A stretch of 64,000 nt of DNA from contig NC_086380.1 of the NCBI RefSeq assembly GCF_036588685.1, positions 32,816,474 through 32,880,473 of the forward strand. The letters are read 5' to 3'. The notes under the pieces are model-generated. The model saw nothing but the letters and a program-made list of their open reading frames with translations. It was not told the origin of the DNA and did no database searches. The translations under genes were made by a program, and so were the position numbers. Source of the DNA: Mytilus trossulus. Its lineage: Eukaryota > Mollusca > Bivalvia > Mytilida > Mytilidae. Positions 50,205 to 63,411 of this stretch are shown in pieces. Every line of letters begins with the position of its first letter. Position 1 is the first letter of the stretch.

Positions 50205-51475
50205 CTCGAGAATCGTGTCTATATATTTGTAAATATTTGAATTTCAACAAGTAAAGTGAACAAAATATAAAAAGAATGGATGTATAACGCACACTCTTTA
50301 AGTAGAACAAAAATCTAAATATTTATAAAACATTTTTATATCAATCAACATATAAAAATACTACATTTCCAATACCAAATCAACAACCCAGTGCTCACAT
50401 ATTACCTTCAGTTCACTTTCAGCATCCAATGGATATTAGCTTGAAACATAATACAGCGAAGTAGTTCAGAGCTTTTTAGAAAGCTAAAACTTACAAAATT
50501 TCCTAATTTTTCAAAGTTTATATCACTGATGCGTTTTGTATTAATCTGTGTCAAAAAAGCGTTTACCATTACGTAATAGGTGTTTGCACATAACGTAATT
50601 GGTGTTTGGACATAACGTAATATAGGTGTTTGCACCTAACGTAATAGATGTTTGGACATAATGTAATAGGCATTTGCACATAGCGTAATCGGTGTTTATA
50701 CATAATGTAAACGGTATTTGCGCATAACGTAATAGTGTTTGCACATAACGATTTAGTTTTTATACATAACTTAATAGGTATTTGCACATAACATTATAGG
50801 TGCTTGCACATAAGGAAACGATGTTTGCACGTAGGGTGAACGATGTTTGCACATAAGGTAAACGAGGTTTGCCCAAAACGTATAAGTTGTTTGCACATAA
50901 TGTAAAAGGCATTTGCACATGACGTAATGAATGATCACAGAGAGTATCAACTGTACGGCAAAACGCATATGAAGTATACCATGATGTATTATGTTTTTCA
51001 CTGGAGATACATATGTATAAACATAACAACACGCCCAAAGACTATAATATCATGAGATTTACATAGAACAAAGGTGAATAAAAACAAAACGCTTAGACCA
51101 TTTGACATAACAATAACACTTGAGACAGGACGCAATTATTAACTGACTTATGTAAGAGAAGAATAGACACAACATAGATAAAATATGAGAGAATGTAAAG
51201 GTGGTTGATCATAAAGTTCCGAAGTATTCACAGAATATATAGTAGTTACAGCATAATGTAATGCATATTTTAAACAACAAAGTTTAGCAATGACATATCA
51301 TACAATTGTTTGACCAAGCGAATTACTAATTTGACATAACACACATATGCCGTGTCAGAATATAAAGGCATCTGCACATAACATAAAGAAGAAATGACAG
51401 GACGTAAAGACAAAGCGACAAAACACATTAAATATTTACACTATAAGACAGTTCCGGCGTTCCATAGTATACATT
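50205..51475 (-). repeat. Right arm of the large inverted pair, with 22-bp tandem repeat
   Basis: Mirror of 41,438-42,530. It has the 22-bp array in reverse orientation (50,565-50,940) and ends in GGCGTTCCATAGTATAC at about 51,475. Inside the arm 50,340-50,540 has no counterpart and looks like an insertion. Confidence 0.75.
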
Positions 51476-51884
51476 AATTTGTTTCATTTCAACATTTTTA
51501 AATACACTGAAACAAAATAAATTGCTTTATGATGATCATCATAACTAAACATAATATCAAACTGAAATCAAGTTAAATGTATATAGTAAAAACATACAAA
51601 CCGTTAAAAATGATACATTGTATGTCCTACACACAGGTAAAAAAAAATTGTTTACAACAATATCCGTACATAACCTATATAATCAAGTTTAATATTACCG
51701 AGGTCATCGCTTGGATAAGGAGCCACTAAGTATCATACTTGTATTACATGTACAAACAGATGGTAAATAACATTTAAAAAAATGTAATTTTATTGGTAAA
51801 TATATATTGTTGATATACGCTGTTGATAAATACGATTTCTATAATCGGTAAATTTATATTTTACTACACAAATCTATAAAATTG

Positions 51885-51990
51885 AGAATGGAAATGGGGA
51901 ATTTGCCAAAGAGACGACAACCCAACCAAGCAGCAGAAAACGACCGAAGGCCACCAATTGGTCTTCAACACCGCGAGAAATTCCCGCTCA
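51885..51990 (-). repeat. Fragment of the GTTGTCTCTTTGACAC family
   Basis: GAGAATGGAAATGGGGAA, GCCAAAGAGACGACAACCC, CCGAAGGCCACCAATTGG and GCGAGAAATTCCCGC match the inverted form of 15.05-15.18 kb. Confidence 0.65.
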
Positions 51991-53219
51991 ATGTTAAAAA
52001 AACTATACAAAGCTATAAAGGACCCCGACAATTACTAGTGTAAAACAGGAACACCAACGGTGTAATCTATATAAAAACGAGAAACGAGAAATACGTACAT
52101 GTATGCAGTACATAAACAGACTACAACCACTGTACATCAGATTCCTGACTTAGAACATATGCGTTTGCCTTTGTACTTGATACCAGTATTTACGCTTTGC
52201 ATGATGTGCTTTCTGTTTATGTGAGTTGTGTCATATCTTTATCATATACCAGTATATGTATGTCTGTTAAAGGGCTTTAAAACCTTGCATAACTATTTTT
52301 TAATACTAAACAGAAAACAATAAACCTGTGGCCAAGATGTAATGCCACTAACACAAGGTGTGAACACAAGATCTAGATTTCAACAATATATGTCTCTTCA
52401 GTGATGTTAGGGATCGAAACGGTATTTGGAAAGCCATATAATTTATCCTCAATTTCAGAGACTCTTGAATTTTAAGAGTCAATATAAGATGAACGGATCA
52501 TGTAAACCATAGGGAGAATATGGAACATATATATAAAAAACAAGTTCTGCTTCACATGTGGTACCGGTAAAGTTGCACATGTGAACACACACAAGGCGCT
52601 GAGTCTTATTTTGTAGATCATTTCGAAGGACAGAGGATGGGATTGTGCTAACGACAAATAAAACACATCCGTCGTCATCAATGAAACAGATATTCCTAAA
52701 CGGTCTACAAACTCGGGATGGCATCTTTCAAAATTTTCGAAGGGATGATTTTATTGTAACCACTCTGGACTCGGAGATATATACTTAGTACGCAAGAGCT
52801 ACTGGAATGTTGCTTCATAGAAACTTACAGTTTACAATTGGAAGCTGCATTAATCACTTTTGTCGGAATGTTTAAGTCTCAATGGACCTTAACTCAAACG
52901 TAAAATATATATAGGTCAAGACATGTGTTCAACAAATTCATCAAACTTTGTATTTAGTGAGAGGACATATATATAGCAGTCAGCGTCATGTGAATAAGAA
53001 ACAAGTCTAGTCAATAAAGACATATTTACCGATGAACCGTTCTGTAGGAATTAGCAATTCAATGCTTTCGTGACAGGAATGACCAGAATAGACGTTAAAT
53101 GCCCTACGTTCTTTACTTTTGCATAAAAGAAGTTCATACCCGATATCATATATTTTTTCATATGAAATACACCTATAGAAATCATGAGTATGCTTTTTTT
53201 TTATAAATTTCCTGTTACA

Positions 53220-53458
53220 TGTAATAACACTTTGAATTTTTGGAAAAAAACTAAGGATTTTCTTATCCCAGGAGTTGATTACCTAACCTGTATTTGGTAC
53301 AACTTTTTGTAATTGTCGGTTCTTAATGCTCTTCAACTTTGTACTTGTTTCACTTTTTAAGTTTTGATCGGAGCGTTACTGATGAGTCTTATGAAGACGA
53401 ATCGCGCGTCTGGCATATGCAATGATAATCCTGATACCTTTGATAACTTTCATAAGAG
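53220..53458 (+). repeat. Dispersed ~220-bp repeat at the 3' flank of P450 copy 2
   Basis: Matches the copies at 10.7 and 34.6 kb. The core at 53,379-53,417 keeps CTGATGA and GTCT/AGAC but has GAATC and GGCATA, so the third stem is weakened. It ends about 80 bp from the P450 stop codon; copy 1 has no repeat at the same place. Confidence 0.7.
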
Positions 53459-53536
53459 ATAAATATATTTGACAAATATCTGACGCATTGGCGACTTTAG
53501 TTGCAATATAAAACATATGAACAGATCTTGAAATCA

Positions 53537-56500
53537 TTATTTTCTTTCTTCTACAGTAATTTTGATCCCGTACTTCGCTCTCGTAACTAGTTCAGGATGA
53601 GTTTCATACTTATGATCGGGAACCAGAAATACTTTGTATCTGAAATATAAAAAAATTAATTATCATTAAAGAGCTTACTTACATAATTAATCGGAAGAAA
53701 GTAATGTCCTCGAAATAACCATTTACAAGAATGTAAGTGACCTTGATCTACGCGAAAACTTATTTCCGTACGGCCTTAAACATCGAGGAAATCTAACATA
53801 TAGTGGGTTTTCAAAGGCCATTATCGGATGAAAACGGAATTTCAAACAAACAAACCAACGTCCCAGTTAACGAAAACAAAATAACAGACGAAAAGCATAA
53901 ATGACAGATAGCAATCAATGAGTACCGCTTTATTACATGCTCTGGACAATCACAAACTTTCTAATGTTCGAGGTTAAAGATGTTTGCAAACGTGATTTAA
54001 AAGCACAATATAAAACAAATTGTAAAAAGCAGTCAACCCATCGAAACACAAAACAAAACAACTAACATAAAAACAAAAGACACAAAGTACCTGCATGTAC
54101 TATATATATTGCTTGCAGTTCCTGATAGCTTGTTCGAAGTCAAACACAAATAATAAGTTCATTCTCATTTGAACCATATTACTTGTATAACGTCTGCGAG
54201 TAAAATATTTGAAGGAATAGTTTGTGAAAATGATTTAAGCCTGTCTTTAGAGGCGACACTTTCTGTTCATTTTGTTAAAGAACACATAGAATAAACAGAG
54301 ATGTATGTTATCTTTCAGAACCAAACTGTAGTCCGACTAAAAGGAAATATTATTACTTGGACTTCAGTCATCCATATGGCAAGGATTTGTCAGGTTCATG
54401 ATGCATTAAAACAATGTTTGGAACTTTGACATGCAATTGTAATGCGATTGAAATGAGATTGCCACGCTTTCATCACAAGGATGGCCTTTACATCATGTCT
54501 GTAAAAGGCTTGCTGCAAGACCAACTGCTGACGTTAACCATATTATTATTGGCAGCTCGAAATTACAGTCTTTTTTATGAATGACAAATTTTGCAATACC
54601 CTTTAACTCTTATTTATCTTTTACGAACCGCTCAATAATTTAATTCGTCACAAATATGAATATGAACTCCTTTAATAGATACTAAACATCCTTGATATCA
54701 ATTTCATGTTCCTGTTCGCAGTTATACAAATAAAAAATAACTAGGTTTTGTACACACTAAGTCGGTTTGTTGTAATTGCTATGAGATAGGTAAACTACAA
54801 CATGTAAAAAACATCTGAAACGGTAGAACATGAAAACAATGATATGTATTGGGCATTAATCTAAATGATAAAATATTTTGTCTATGAATCTACTGTCTTC
54901 TCTTTTTGTCTTTAATTTAAAATTGACACTCAATCACACACTTCACACCGGACCAAAACAAAAAGACATGCATATCTTACCTTTGTATTAATCTTGCAAG
55001 AACAACTTTTATCTCATCCATTGCAAAGTGTTGACCAATGCAGTTTCTGTAAAGAATAATTTGATACATTTGTTTAAGAAAGGGATAATAGCTGTCAAAT
55101 TCATACTAAAGGATTTTACTAATTTTCTTTTGTATTCGACTTAAAACATACTAAAATGTATATCCATATAAAAAAGTCTAAAAGACAATACGAAATTTAT
55201 GAAATTATTTATTAATATTTCGGGGTCTTTTGGTCTAGGCACCATCTAATTTCCGATCGAGGTGACCTTCCGAAGACTGCCTACGTTTGTATAACCCATT
55301 GTAAACAAAAAAATATATAAAAATAAAGAGCGCACTCGTGTAGTTGGATTTCGCTAGGTCTGTTTGATTTCATAACATAGGCTAAAACAATATTTTATTT
55401 ATGCTTTTTACCAGTATAATAATGAGTTTTTGTAGATCGATCAATCAATCAGATGGTTTACCCATGTGACACTTTCAATGTTGACGTTCTGTTTTCCTCT
55501 TACCAGCTAAACACATCTAGTTCATGCGTAGCCCATCTCTAGCTAAATAGTTATCAAAAGTACCAGGATTATAATTTTATACGCCAGACGCGCGTTTCGT
55601 CTACATAAGACTCATCAGTGACGCTCAGATTAAAATAGTTAAAAAGCCAAACAAATACAAAGTTGAAGAGCATTGAGGGTCAATTGAAGTTCACATGAAT
55701 ACGAATTCAGTGAGATCGAATATTCACTTGCAAGTGTCTTTGCTTATTTTACTATACATTAAGGTAAACAATGTTGTGCGGCTGTTACATTTATTTCTAC
55801 CACCAATAAAACATTTAAGAATTGAATGCTTCTTTTTGTAACTTCATTTGGGGTGTAAAAATGTGCGCATGGTCAACGCTTTTACACCCCTATGAAGTAA
55901 CAAAAAGAAGCATTCAATACGTATAGTTACATTTTGGCAATGATCATGAAAACACGAATTTTATAATTGTTTTATTTAATTCACCTGTGCACTTTATTGT
56001 GGAACCACGTGTTATCCTAAATAATAAGTTTTTTTTGAGTAATACAATTGCTTAAGGAATAACACGTGATGTGCAGTTAGCCAATCAGAATAAAGTATTA
56101 TAATAAAACATATATCTAATGTAATTATATAACAATAGAACAAATCCCCCCTCAATAACAGTTTGTTGAAAACACCAATAGTGATGTGATGGGAGAAGTA
56201 ATTTCATATTCGTAAAATCAGTTTGAGATAGAATTCATGAAAATAACAATCACTTATTTCATTGAAAAATTATCTAAAAAAACTTTTTAAATAGGCTATA
56301 GAAGAAGTTATATGAGTCTATGTCATACACGCTATTTAATGAAAATACAATGTTTAACAAGTTGTTCAGTTATGCTTAAACATTTAGGGTAAATATAGAT
56401 TCGAGGCAGATAGTAAAACCTTATCGCAACAATTTAAAAATAAATTTATTCGTTTCAGGGTTCACTTTAGTCGGGTTTAAATGATTTAAGTAAACACAAT

Positions 56501-59500
56501 TAATTAAAGGATAACAAAGAATACCAGTTGACGAAACAACTACCCCCTACCCCCTGATTTTTTTGTCCATCTAGATAATAAATATATAACCTTGATCCGG
56601 CTGCGAATGGAAGAAAACTGTATGGGTGTCGCTCTGTAATGTCTTCTAGTAAAAATCTTTCTGGTTTAAATACCTGTCAATTTTAAGAAATCAATATATA
56701 GAGTTTAAACATTAAACTATAAATAACACGCATGACTGTAATCTGCCACAATGTTACCAACATTTTATGAGAAGAAAATTAATTTTATATTTATATGTCA
56801 ATTTTTCTTTGAGGTTGTCTTCATATGATCAGCACAGTTTTCGCATTGTCAATCATATCTTTCTCCTTTTCTCTTAGAAGCAATTTCATTCCAATGCCAT
56901 GCATATATAAAGCCCGACCCAATATTCCGATAGATTATATACAGGCTTCGTTGAACAGCAAATCTAAGCAAAATAAGTATATTGTAAAATTAAAATTGTG
57001 AATGGAATACATTGTACATGTATGTAGTAACAACAATATGATTACATCGTGTTCTGGCCAGACATCAGGGTGATGATGTAGCATGTATATACCCATGTCA
57101 ACAACTAAACCGGCTGGTATCGTGACGTTGTCTATAGTCATTGGTGACGTCAGTTGTCTTTGAATACCAGGAACAGGTGCAATCATGCGCATAGACTCTT
57201 TGATGAAGGCTGTAAGCTTTGGCATGGTTTGTAAATTTTCCCTGAAATTTGAAATTGAGGTACTATTTTGATTCAATCAACTTCTAGCTAAACAAATTTC
57301 CAAATTCATTAATGCTATACCATGTGAGATGATGTCATACATAACTTTTACAAAAGTATCTACATGTATGTACATGTTTGAACATCATTAACACTGCAAA
57401 TATTTGATATAAATAAAATAACAAAATTAAATATAGTACCTAATAACAATTTTGACAAAATGTTCACTATAAATGTCGGTAGTTCATCGAAAATCGAAAG
57501 AATGACAAGTCATAAGTCGAAATCAATTTATCAAAGCCATCGCAAAAAAGGTGGAAAAAAACAGACAAACAATACTCAAAAGAGAAACCCAACGACTGAG
57601 CAACACGAACTAACATCCAACCATCTAAATTTCTGATACTTTTAATTTCAAATATGATACAAACACTTTCAGATAATAATGATATACTAGTATTGTTGAA
57701 ATCATGTGTTGTAATCAGAATATAACAGAATAGACGATTTGAAACAGATGCGTGGAATTATTCATCAGGCAATTCTATAAAGCATTAGACAGGACTGACA
57801 AGCGACGATGGTGGTTGTAATAACGACTGTGACTACCCATGACATTCGGCCAGATTGACAAATGAACTTTTTTGGTAGATTTATTTTTTTAACGGTAATG
57901 AAATGTTTCTCCCGTAGTCAGGTTCGACTAACCACAAAATCCACGAACTTTAGTATCCAACGGATAGTAATGAATCCACAGTATGTGTTTAAATGTTTCA
58001 ACCTACCATGACACTTGCTTGTTATTATTTAATAATTCTGACAGTTCTGAATATACAATTTCTTGTTCTTCTGGGTGTTTTCCTAAATGGTATATAGCCC
58101 AACTAATTGCCGATGCTGTCGTATCGTGCCCTGCAATGAAGAAAAAAACATATAAAATAAGTAAAGAGTTTCTCGAAAAGTTGTTTCTCGCATGTGTTTT
58201 CTGAAGTCATTTAAAAAGAACTATGTTGTGCATTTAACATTTAAATACAGAACTTTGAATAAACATATTCCAACCGAATTCTGCACAATACATATTCTTT
58301 TACAATTCAAATACCTATATTTAGAAAACGAAATGCCATGTTTAACCATTTATATTATATAAAACAAGAAGATGTGGCATGATTGCCAATGAGAATGTTC
58401 TCCACAAGAGACACAGCGACACAAATTTGACCAACTATAGGTCAACGTACGGCCTTAAATAATGAATAAAACCCATACCACATAGTCAGCTACAATGTAT
58501 AAAAGCCCCCCAAATTACCTATGACTTTGTGTTATATTGTATTATGCTACAGTACTAACCTTCAAATAGAAATGTGTCAACTTCAGCTCTTATATCTTCG
58601 AATGATAGGCCAACTCCGTTGTCATCTTTAGCAGTGAGCAATATGTCGAGAAAGTCAAGATGACGGTTACTTGGAGGACCATCTGTCAGCTTATCAACAA
58701 AAATGAAACAATTTGCAGTTAAGGATAAATGCGAAAACCATGCAAAGATTGCAGAATTGACACAAAATTCAAAATTAGTTTGAAGCTGTTTAAATTTTCT
58801 GATGAAATGAAAATAATGAAAATATGATTTTTGCATGTTCGATATTTGTTATCTAGTTCATCCTTTTTCGGCCAAATTAATTCATATATTTGTCTTTTAT
58901 TTCATTTGGGGCATTTGGGGATACGTTCTTAGGGAAGAATGTCTATTATCCGGATAATATGATGTCGAAGTTGAAAGTAAAAGTAGTTTACCGATATTCA
59001 AATTTCATCAATCGATTAAGAAGAGAAAAAGACGTAAGCAATTTCATCAACTCCGCAAAAAAAAATTCGTAAAAAAGGAAGACATGAAATATACGCTTGT
59101 TGGATGTGTTTGAATATTTATATACAGTTGTTTTCCATTCTTACATTTATTTGCTGTCGTCAAACGTTGATTTTTTTCAGATTTTATGAACATCCCTCTT
59201 TTTGATTTTATGTTAGAGCTCGGTATTTTTTGTCAATATTTTCATTTAGAAAAAAAAATCACTTTGATGTTGATTTGTTGTTGTTGTTGTTTTTTTGTTT
59301 TTTTTTTATTTGGGAGTGGGATATGTTTGTTTGATTATTGAGACAATATGCATACTTAACATTTGTTATTTATATCAAACTCATATCAAACACATTTTGT
59401 TTTACTAAATTTACATTAAACGTTTAGTTTCTTGATGTTTATCTAAATCTAAAACGTAAAGTTATGACTTACAAAGGTTTGTTGTCTCTCTCTTATCACT

Positions 59501-62500
59501 CCCTCGGAAAAATCATGAACATATTTGCAAAGTTTTCTATATTCTTTACCTTTATGTGTCATATAATATAGGGTATCCCAGTAAAGCCATGGCTGCCTGA
59601 ATATTTAAAAAAAAAGTGTTTTGATTAAATGTGGCTATAGAAAATGAGAGACTCTAATATAAGACAAAGAGTTTCAACTATTTATCTGTAAACTGGAACT
59701 TGTATGCTAGCACATTTGCGAGTTTATCCCTTCACTTTAAAAAAAGGACGCTAGATTAGTTTCGCTTTAAAAAAAAATAATTTGATAATGTGATGATTTA
59801 TTTTCTAAAAACATGTTTTAGTGGACAAAGATTAAGTCTGCTGATTGACAATTACAATTACGGAATCAATTCACAATTTCAGATATATCTATCTATTACT
59901 GGTTGAAAGTTTGTGGAATTTAGCGGTGTTATGGACTTTAGCGTAAATTTGTTGTGGACTTTAGAGGAATTTTGGACTTTAACGGTGCCACACTGGTTGG
60001 TGGCAAAAATTTCGTTTCAGTAGGTTTCCAAAAAGTTTGGTAACAGAAATGATTATATTTAGCTTTTATCTAACTACTAATATACTAGATTATTCTGGCA
60101 TATTTCACGAAAGATATCAATAGAAAAAATGGGCTAAATGTAGGTAAACAAAAGTGCGACCTGCGTTTTATACTTATAGACCTCTTATAATCTTTGATTA
60201 CTTTTTTTAATAAACATGATGAAAATGTCTGTATATATTGTAGAAATTCAGTACTGTGAATACAGTTCAGTCTTGTATATTTTGATAAAAATTCAAACCT
60301 GAACAAAACTAAACAGGAATATAATTCAGTTTGATTTTACCCTTAACACTTTGCATAGTAAAATGGTACTTTATCAAACTGGTAATAAAATGAGTTTATG
60401 TACGATGAAGGTAGTGTCAAGTTCTAATTAATATCATAGAAAGGAACCATATATGAGGGAGGAACTGAGACAATCTGGTATAAAAAAAAAAAGAACTGTA
60501 TGATTTAAATGTTTACTTGAATGTATGATAAATACTCCTTCAAAAAACTTATTATATAGTTGATGTTTTGTCCATTTTTCATTGTATATAACATAATTAT
60601 TCAACTTACAGCCATCTGTCTGCTAGTAAATGAGCCAACTGACTAACAGCGGCAACGTATGGATGCTTCAGTCTGTAAAACGATGAAATATGAAAAAGGC
60701 ATGTGTAAGGGTATTCATGCCTTTTTTGCGCGCTTTAAGGCGCTTTTTAAATATCTAAATTTACAAATAATGAAGGTAATACAAATAAAATACAATCATA
60801 CATGACAAAAGACAAAACACAGATTGAAACAATCAAACAATCGGTATTACTTTGTTTCCTGTTCTTAATCCACTGACATAAGAAGATGTTTATTTATAGC
60901 TAGATGCCAGTTATTGATCGCGTGTTTGTATAGGTTGTAGTCCAAGTGAAGTTTTTCGAACATCCTCTTTAATTCGAAGCAGCAAATACCGAAAATTGCT
61001 TAAATTAAAGGACAGAAATACAGTCTAATTACTTTAATTCTATTTTCTCTTTTCTATAATCCTAATCCTAATCAGTTCATGTATGTTACATCTATTTATG
61101 ACTAATTATCTACCCTTCTGTTTGAATTTTTCCTTCGTAGGAGAAGGCACATCTGAGTATTGTGTCTAATGTTTCTAGAGACACCAAGGGGAAAATGTCC
61201 ACAGGTTTACTTGTCGCTGCAAACTCTTTTAAATTATTCTGAAATTAAAAACACGACGATCCTCTTTGTAAGTATTCGTATTTTAAGATCTTAAGATACA
61301 CGTAAATAACCTTAACTAATTAGGATAACAAGATTTTGCTAGACGACTTTTGGAAAGAAATATTTAGATGTAGTTTCTTATTTGAATAAGTATTTTTTTA
61401 ATAGAAAAATGTTTAATTTCACAAAAAGTTAGCAGCGTTTTACGTTGTTTTTTCTACTTTTAATTGCAAAATAATATATTTGACAACATGATTATATGTA
61501 GGATATATAACATAAACAATCAGATACTTTAAACACTGAGTGTTCATTTTATAGTAAAATGTCCTCTTTTTCTATGGACATACTTTCTACGATTTTCCTA
61601 GCATTTGTGTAAACTAATTGCACTTACTTTCAATTTTATTTGGATGACTTTAAGCAATTGCGCCATCTTCAGAATCTTAAAAAATGTTTACGTATCAAAA
61701 TTGTTTTTATGCTGTATTTTTTGGTAAAAATATGAAAAGGTAACATAAATGCGAAAAAATTACAAAGCAAACATTGTTTCATCCAGTTGAAGCAATTTTG
61801 TTAGTTATAATGTTTCACCCTTCATCTTTTTAACACGATGGCTGCTATGAATTATGAGAGTTTCATTACCAGAAATTTGTCTGTTGAACTATTGTATATG
61901 CTAACATAAGGTTTGAGTATGCCAAAATGAAATGCTGGTGTTATCAAACGCCTGTTTCTTTCCCATTTCTTTCCAGATGAGATCAGCAGTCCGTCGCCTG
62001 AAAAATAATGTTATTTTTTATATCCACATACATGAATCAAGACATTAATACACATGTTGATGTGTGTGTTCGTTCTAGCGGTAAAAATCGTGTTTATTTT
62101 CTGTCTGAAAAACTTGTTTAATTTCAAACTGTCAGTTTACTGTACGAATAGAGTATTTTCTGGTGCCGATGATTAAGCACATGGTGGTTTCTCATGGCAA
62201 GAAAAGTGACATTTACCCCAACATCTATTGTTAAATCAATAACACATCTGATTATATTCCTAAAAGAATTCAAAATAGAGTAACAAATCAGATGGTTCTT
62301 CTTAAGCAGGATCTACTGACCCTTCCGGAGCATCCGGGTTCATTGCCGGGTTTTCGTACGACTGTTGTTTTTCTTTGTGTAAATGTAAGTTTTTAAAAAA
62401 GTTCAGAAATTGAAGTTATGCATAAAAGCTGCTACTTTTCATTATTCACAATTCAATACACCAATGGTTCAGGGTTAGAATGAAAATAAAATGTGTGTGA

Positions 62501-63411
62501 ATATCTATGCATCTATGCAAAAGACATTCAAAATTATCTGCGTTTACATTGTAAAAAAGGTGATTCATTTCAGTAGCGATGGTGCAAACAATCATTAATG
62601 AATCCAAGACAATAAAATATCCCCTAGTACAAACTTTGTAAAGTAAGCTCACCATAAAATGGCTAAAATGAAATTATGTACAAATTAATATACCTTAATC
62701 AGCATTTTTAATAGTAACTTTTATAAATAAATTAACAGCTTATCACTTCATGACAATATATTTCTTTATGCACAATTCAAAAGCAATATAAGGGCGGTTA
62801 TTCAAACATAACACTGTGCTGAAGTAATTGTTATTACTAAGTACCCAGGAACCCTTATGTTCCCCCTTTTTCCCCCCAATTCCTAAACGGTTTGATCCAT
62901 ACCCTGGTATGGACAAAAATGTATAATTACTGAGAGATCCATACACCGTTCTATAAGTTGTTATCTTGAAACTAGAAAAATGCCCTTAAATACCTAAACT
63001 GTTGCGACCATAACCCTAAAATCAATCCCAGCCTTCCGTTAGTGGTTACAAACTTTGTGTGTAAATTTCGTAGATTTGTATACACTTACACTTAAGTTAT
63101 TGTCCGGAAACCATTCGGACGACGCTGACGCCGACGATGACATCGACGCCAACGGGATATCAATATACGAACGCACACTATTTAGCAGTTGTATAAATGT
63201 TTAACGTACCAAGCCAACTTTTCATCATGCTGTAGGCACCACCCATACCAATGGCTTTTGGTTCGGATGATTTCATCAGAATTCTTGCTGTGTCAGGATG
63301 AACAACGTTAAATTCCGGGAAGAAAAACATGAACCAATAACAAATGACCTTTGACCTCTTTTTAGAAACAATATCTTGAATGATTGTCATGAACTCTCCA
63401 ATGTCTTTGAA
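53537..63411 (-). CDS. CYP4-type cytochrome P450, copy 2 (exons 2-12; first exon outside window)
   Basis: The 11 visible exons, 5' to 3', are 63210-63411, 61870-61997, 61114-61238, 60610-60672, 59473-59596, 58560-58689, 58007-58130, 57046-57241, 56591-56673, 54980-55045 and 53537-53639. Every exon has the same length and phase as in copy 1, together 1,344 nt (447 residues plus TAA). Motifs are intact: [46 protein letters not shown] and the C-terminal ITVEERK. No stop or frameshift is seen. Small differences from copy 1 include MTHKGKEY for MTPKGREY and GIQRQL for GVQRQL. In copy 1, intron 1 is 1.9 kb, so exon 1 is expected right of 64,000. An ER-bound haem monooxygenase is expected; substrate unknown. 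Confidence 0.9.
54980..55045 (-). CDS. P450 copy 2 exon 11 (haem-binding cysteine)
   Basis: Encodes [19 protein letters not shown], identical in protein to copy 1. It joins exon 10 (56591-56673), which ends FLPFAAGSR and has a GTTATA donor. Confidence 0.88.
55555..55690 (-). repeat. Dispersed repeat with intact hammerhead-like core
   Basis: Lies in intron 10 of P450 copy 2, same strand as the gene. The minus-strand core at 55,580-55,618 has CTGATGA, GTCT-TATGT-AGAC, GAAAC and ACGC-GCGTCTG-GCGT followed by A, with no changes from the consensus drawn from the copies. It ends ATAATCCTGGTACTTTTG. Confidence 0.7.
55821..55918. mobile_element. 98-bp foldback (hairpin) element
   Basis: Arms begin ATTGAATGCTTCTTTTTGT and are complementary over about 40 bp with two or three mismatches, around a short centre (TGTGCGCATGGTC). 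It lies in intron 10 of P450 copy 2. Confidence 0.65.
57046..57241 (-). CDS. P450 copy 2 exon 9 (K-helix, ExxR)
   Basis: Encodes [18 protein letters not shown] and ends WPEHD in phase 0 at GTAATC. It differs from copy 1 at only a few codons. Confidence 0.88.
57480..57620 (-). repeat. Fragment of the TAGAGGGACAGTCAAA family in P450 copy 2
   Basis: Contains AAATCAATTTATCAAAGCCA and ACGACTGAGCAACACGAAC. Its position matches the fragment at 26.14-26.31 kb in copy 1. Confidence 0.45.
57890..57982. mobile_element. Truncated MITE (TACTGTGGATTCATT family)
   Basis: Ends AATGAATCCACAGTA and includes CCACGAACTTTAGTATCCAA, matching the right half of the element at 31,905-32,116. The left end is missing. 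Confidence 0.5.
58007..58689 (-). CDS. P450 copy 2 exons 7-8 (CYP4 I-helix signature)
   Basis: Exon 7 is 58560-58689 and exon 8 58007-58130. The acceptor of exon 7 is TTTGTTGATAAG before CTGACAGATGG, which settles the same splice site in copy 1. The glycine codon of FEGHDTT is split as in copy 1. Confidence 0.88.
58365..58505 (-). repeat. Dispersed repeat tail, inverted
   Basis: GAAGATGTGGCATGATTGCC, TTCTCCACAAGAGACACAG and CAACGTACGGCCTTAAATAA are the reverse complement of the 48.1-48.2 kb tail. Similar blocks are at 43,388-43,510 and 42,563-42,605. Confidence 0.55.
63210..63411 (-). CDS. P450 copy 2 exon 2
   Basis: Starts [20 protein letters not shown] in phase 0, continues through [19 protein letters not shown] and ends SWLG in phase 1 at a GTACGT donor. 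The sequence to its right (63,412-64,000) is intron and resembles intron 1 of copy 1 (33,567 onward). Confidence 0.88.

Larger units (their letters stand above)
35756..53536. other. Intergenic region between the P450 copies
   Basis: No exon with a recognisable domain was found. Content: 27-bp satellite, an element split into it, a G run, a hairpin element, a second copy of the inserted element, two inverted 22-bp-repeat arms and dispersed repeats. Confidence 0.55.

Noticed and set aside
52479..52724. 81-codon minus-strand frame with several cysteines
   Set aside because: It overlaps a second frame and resembles short repeat blocks near 11.3 kb (CACATGTGG); no splice or domain support.
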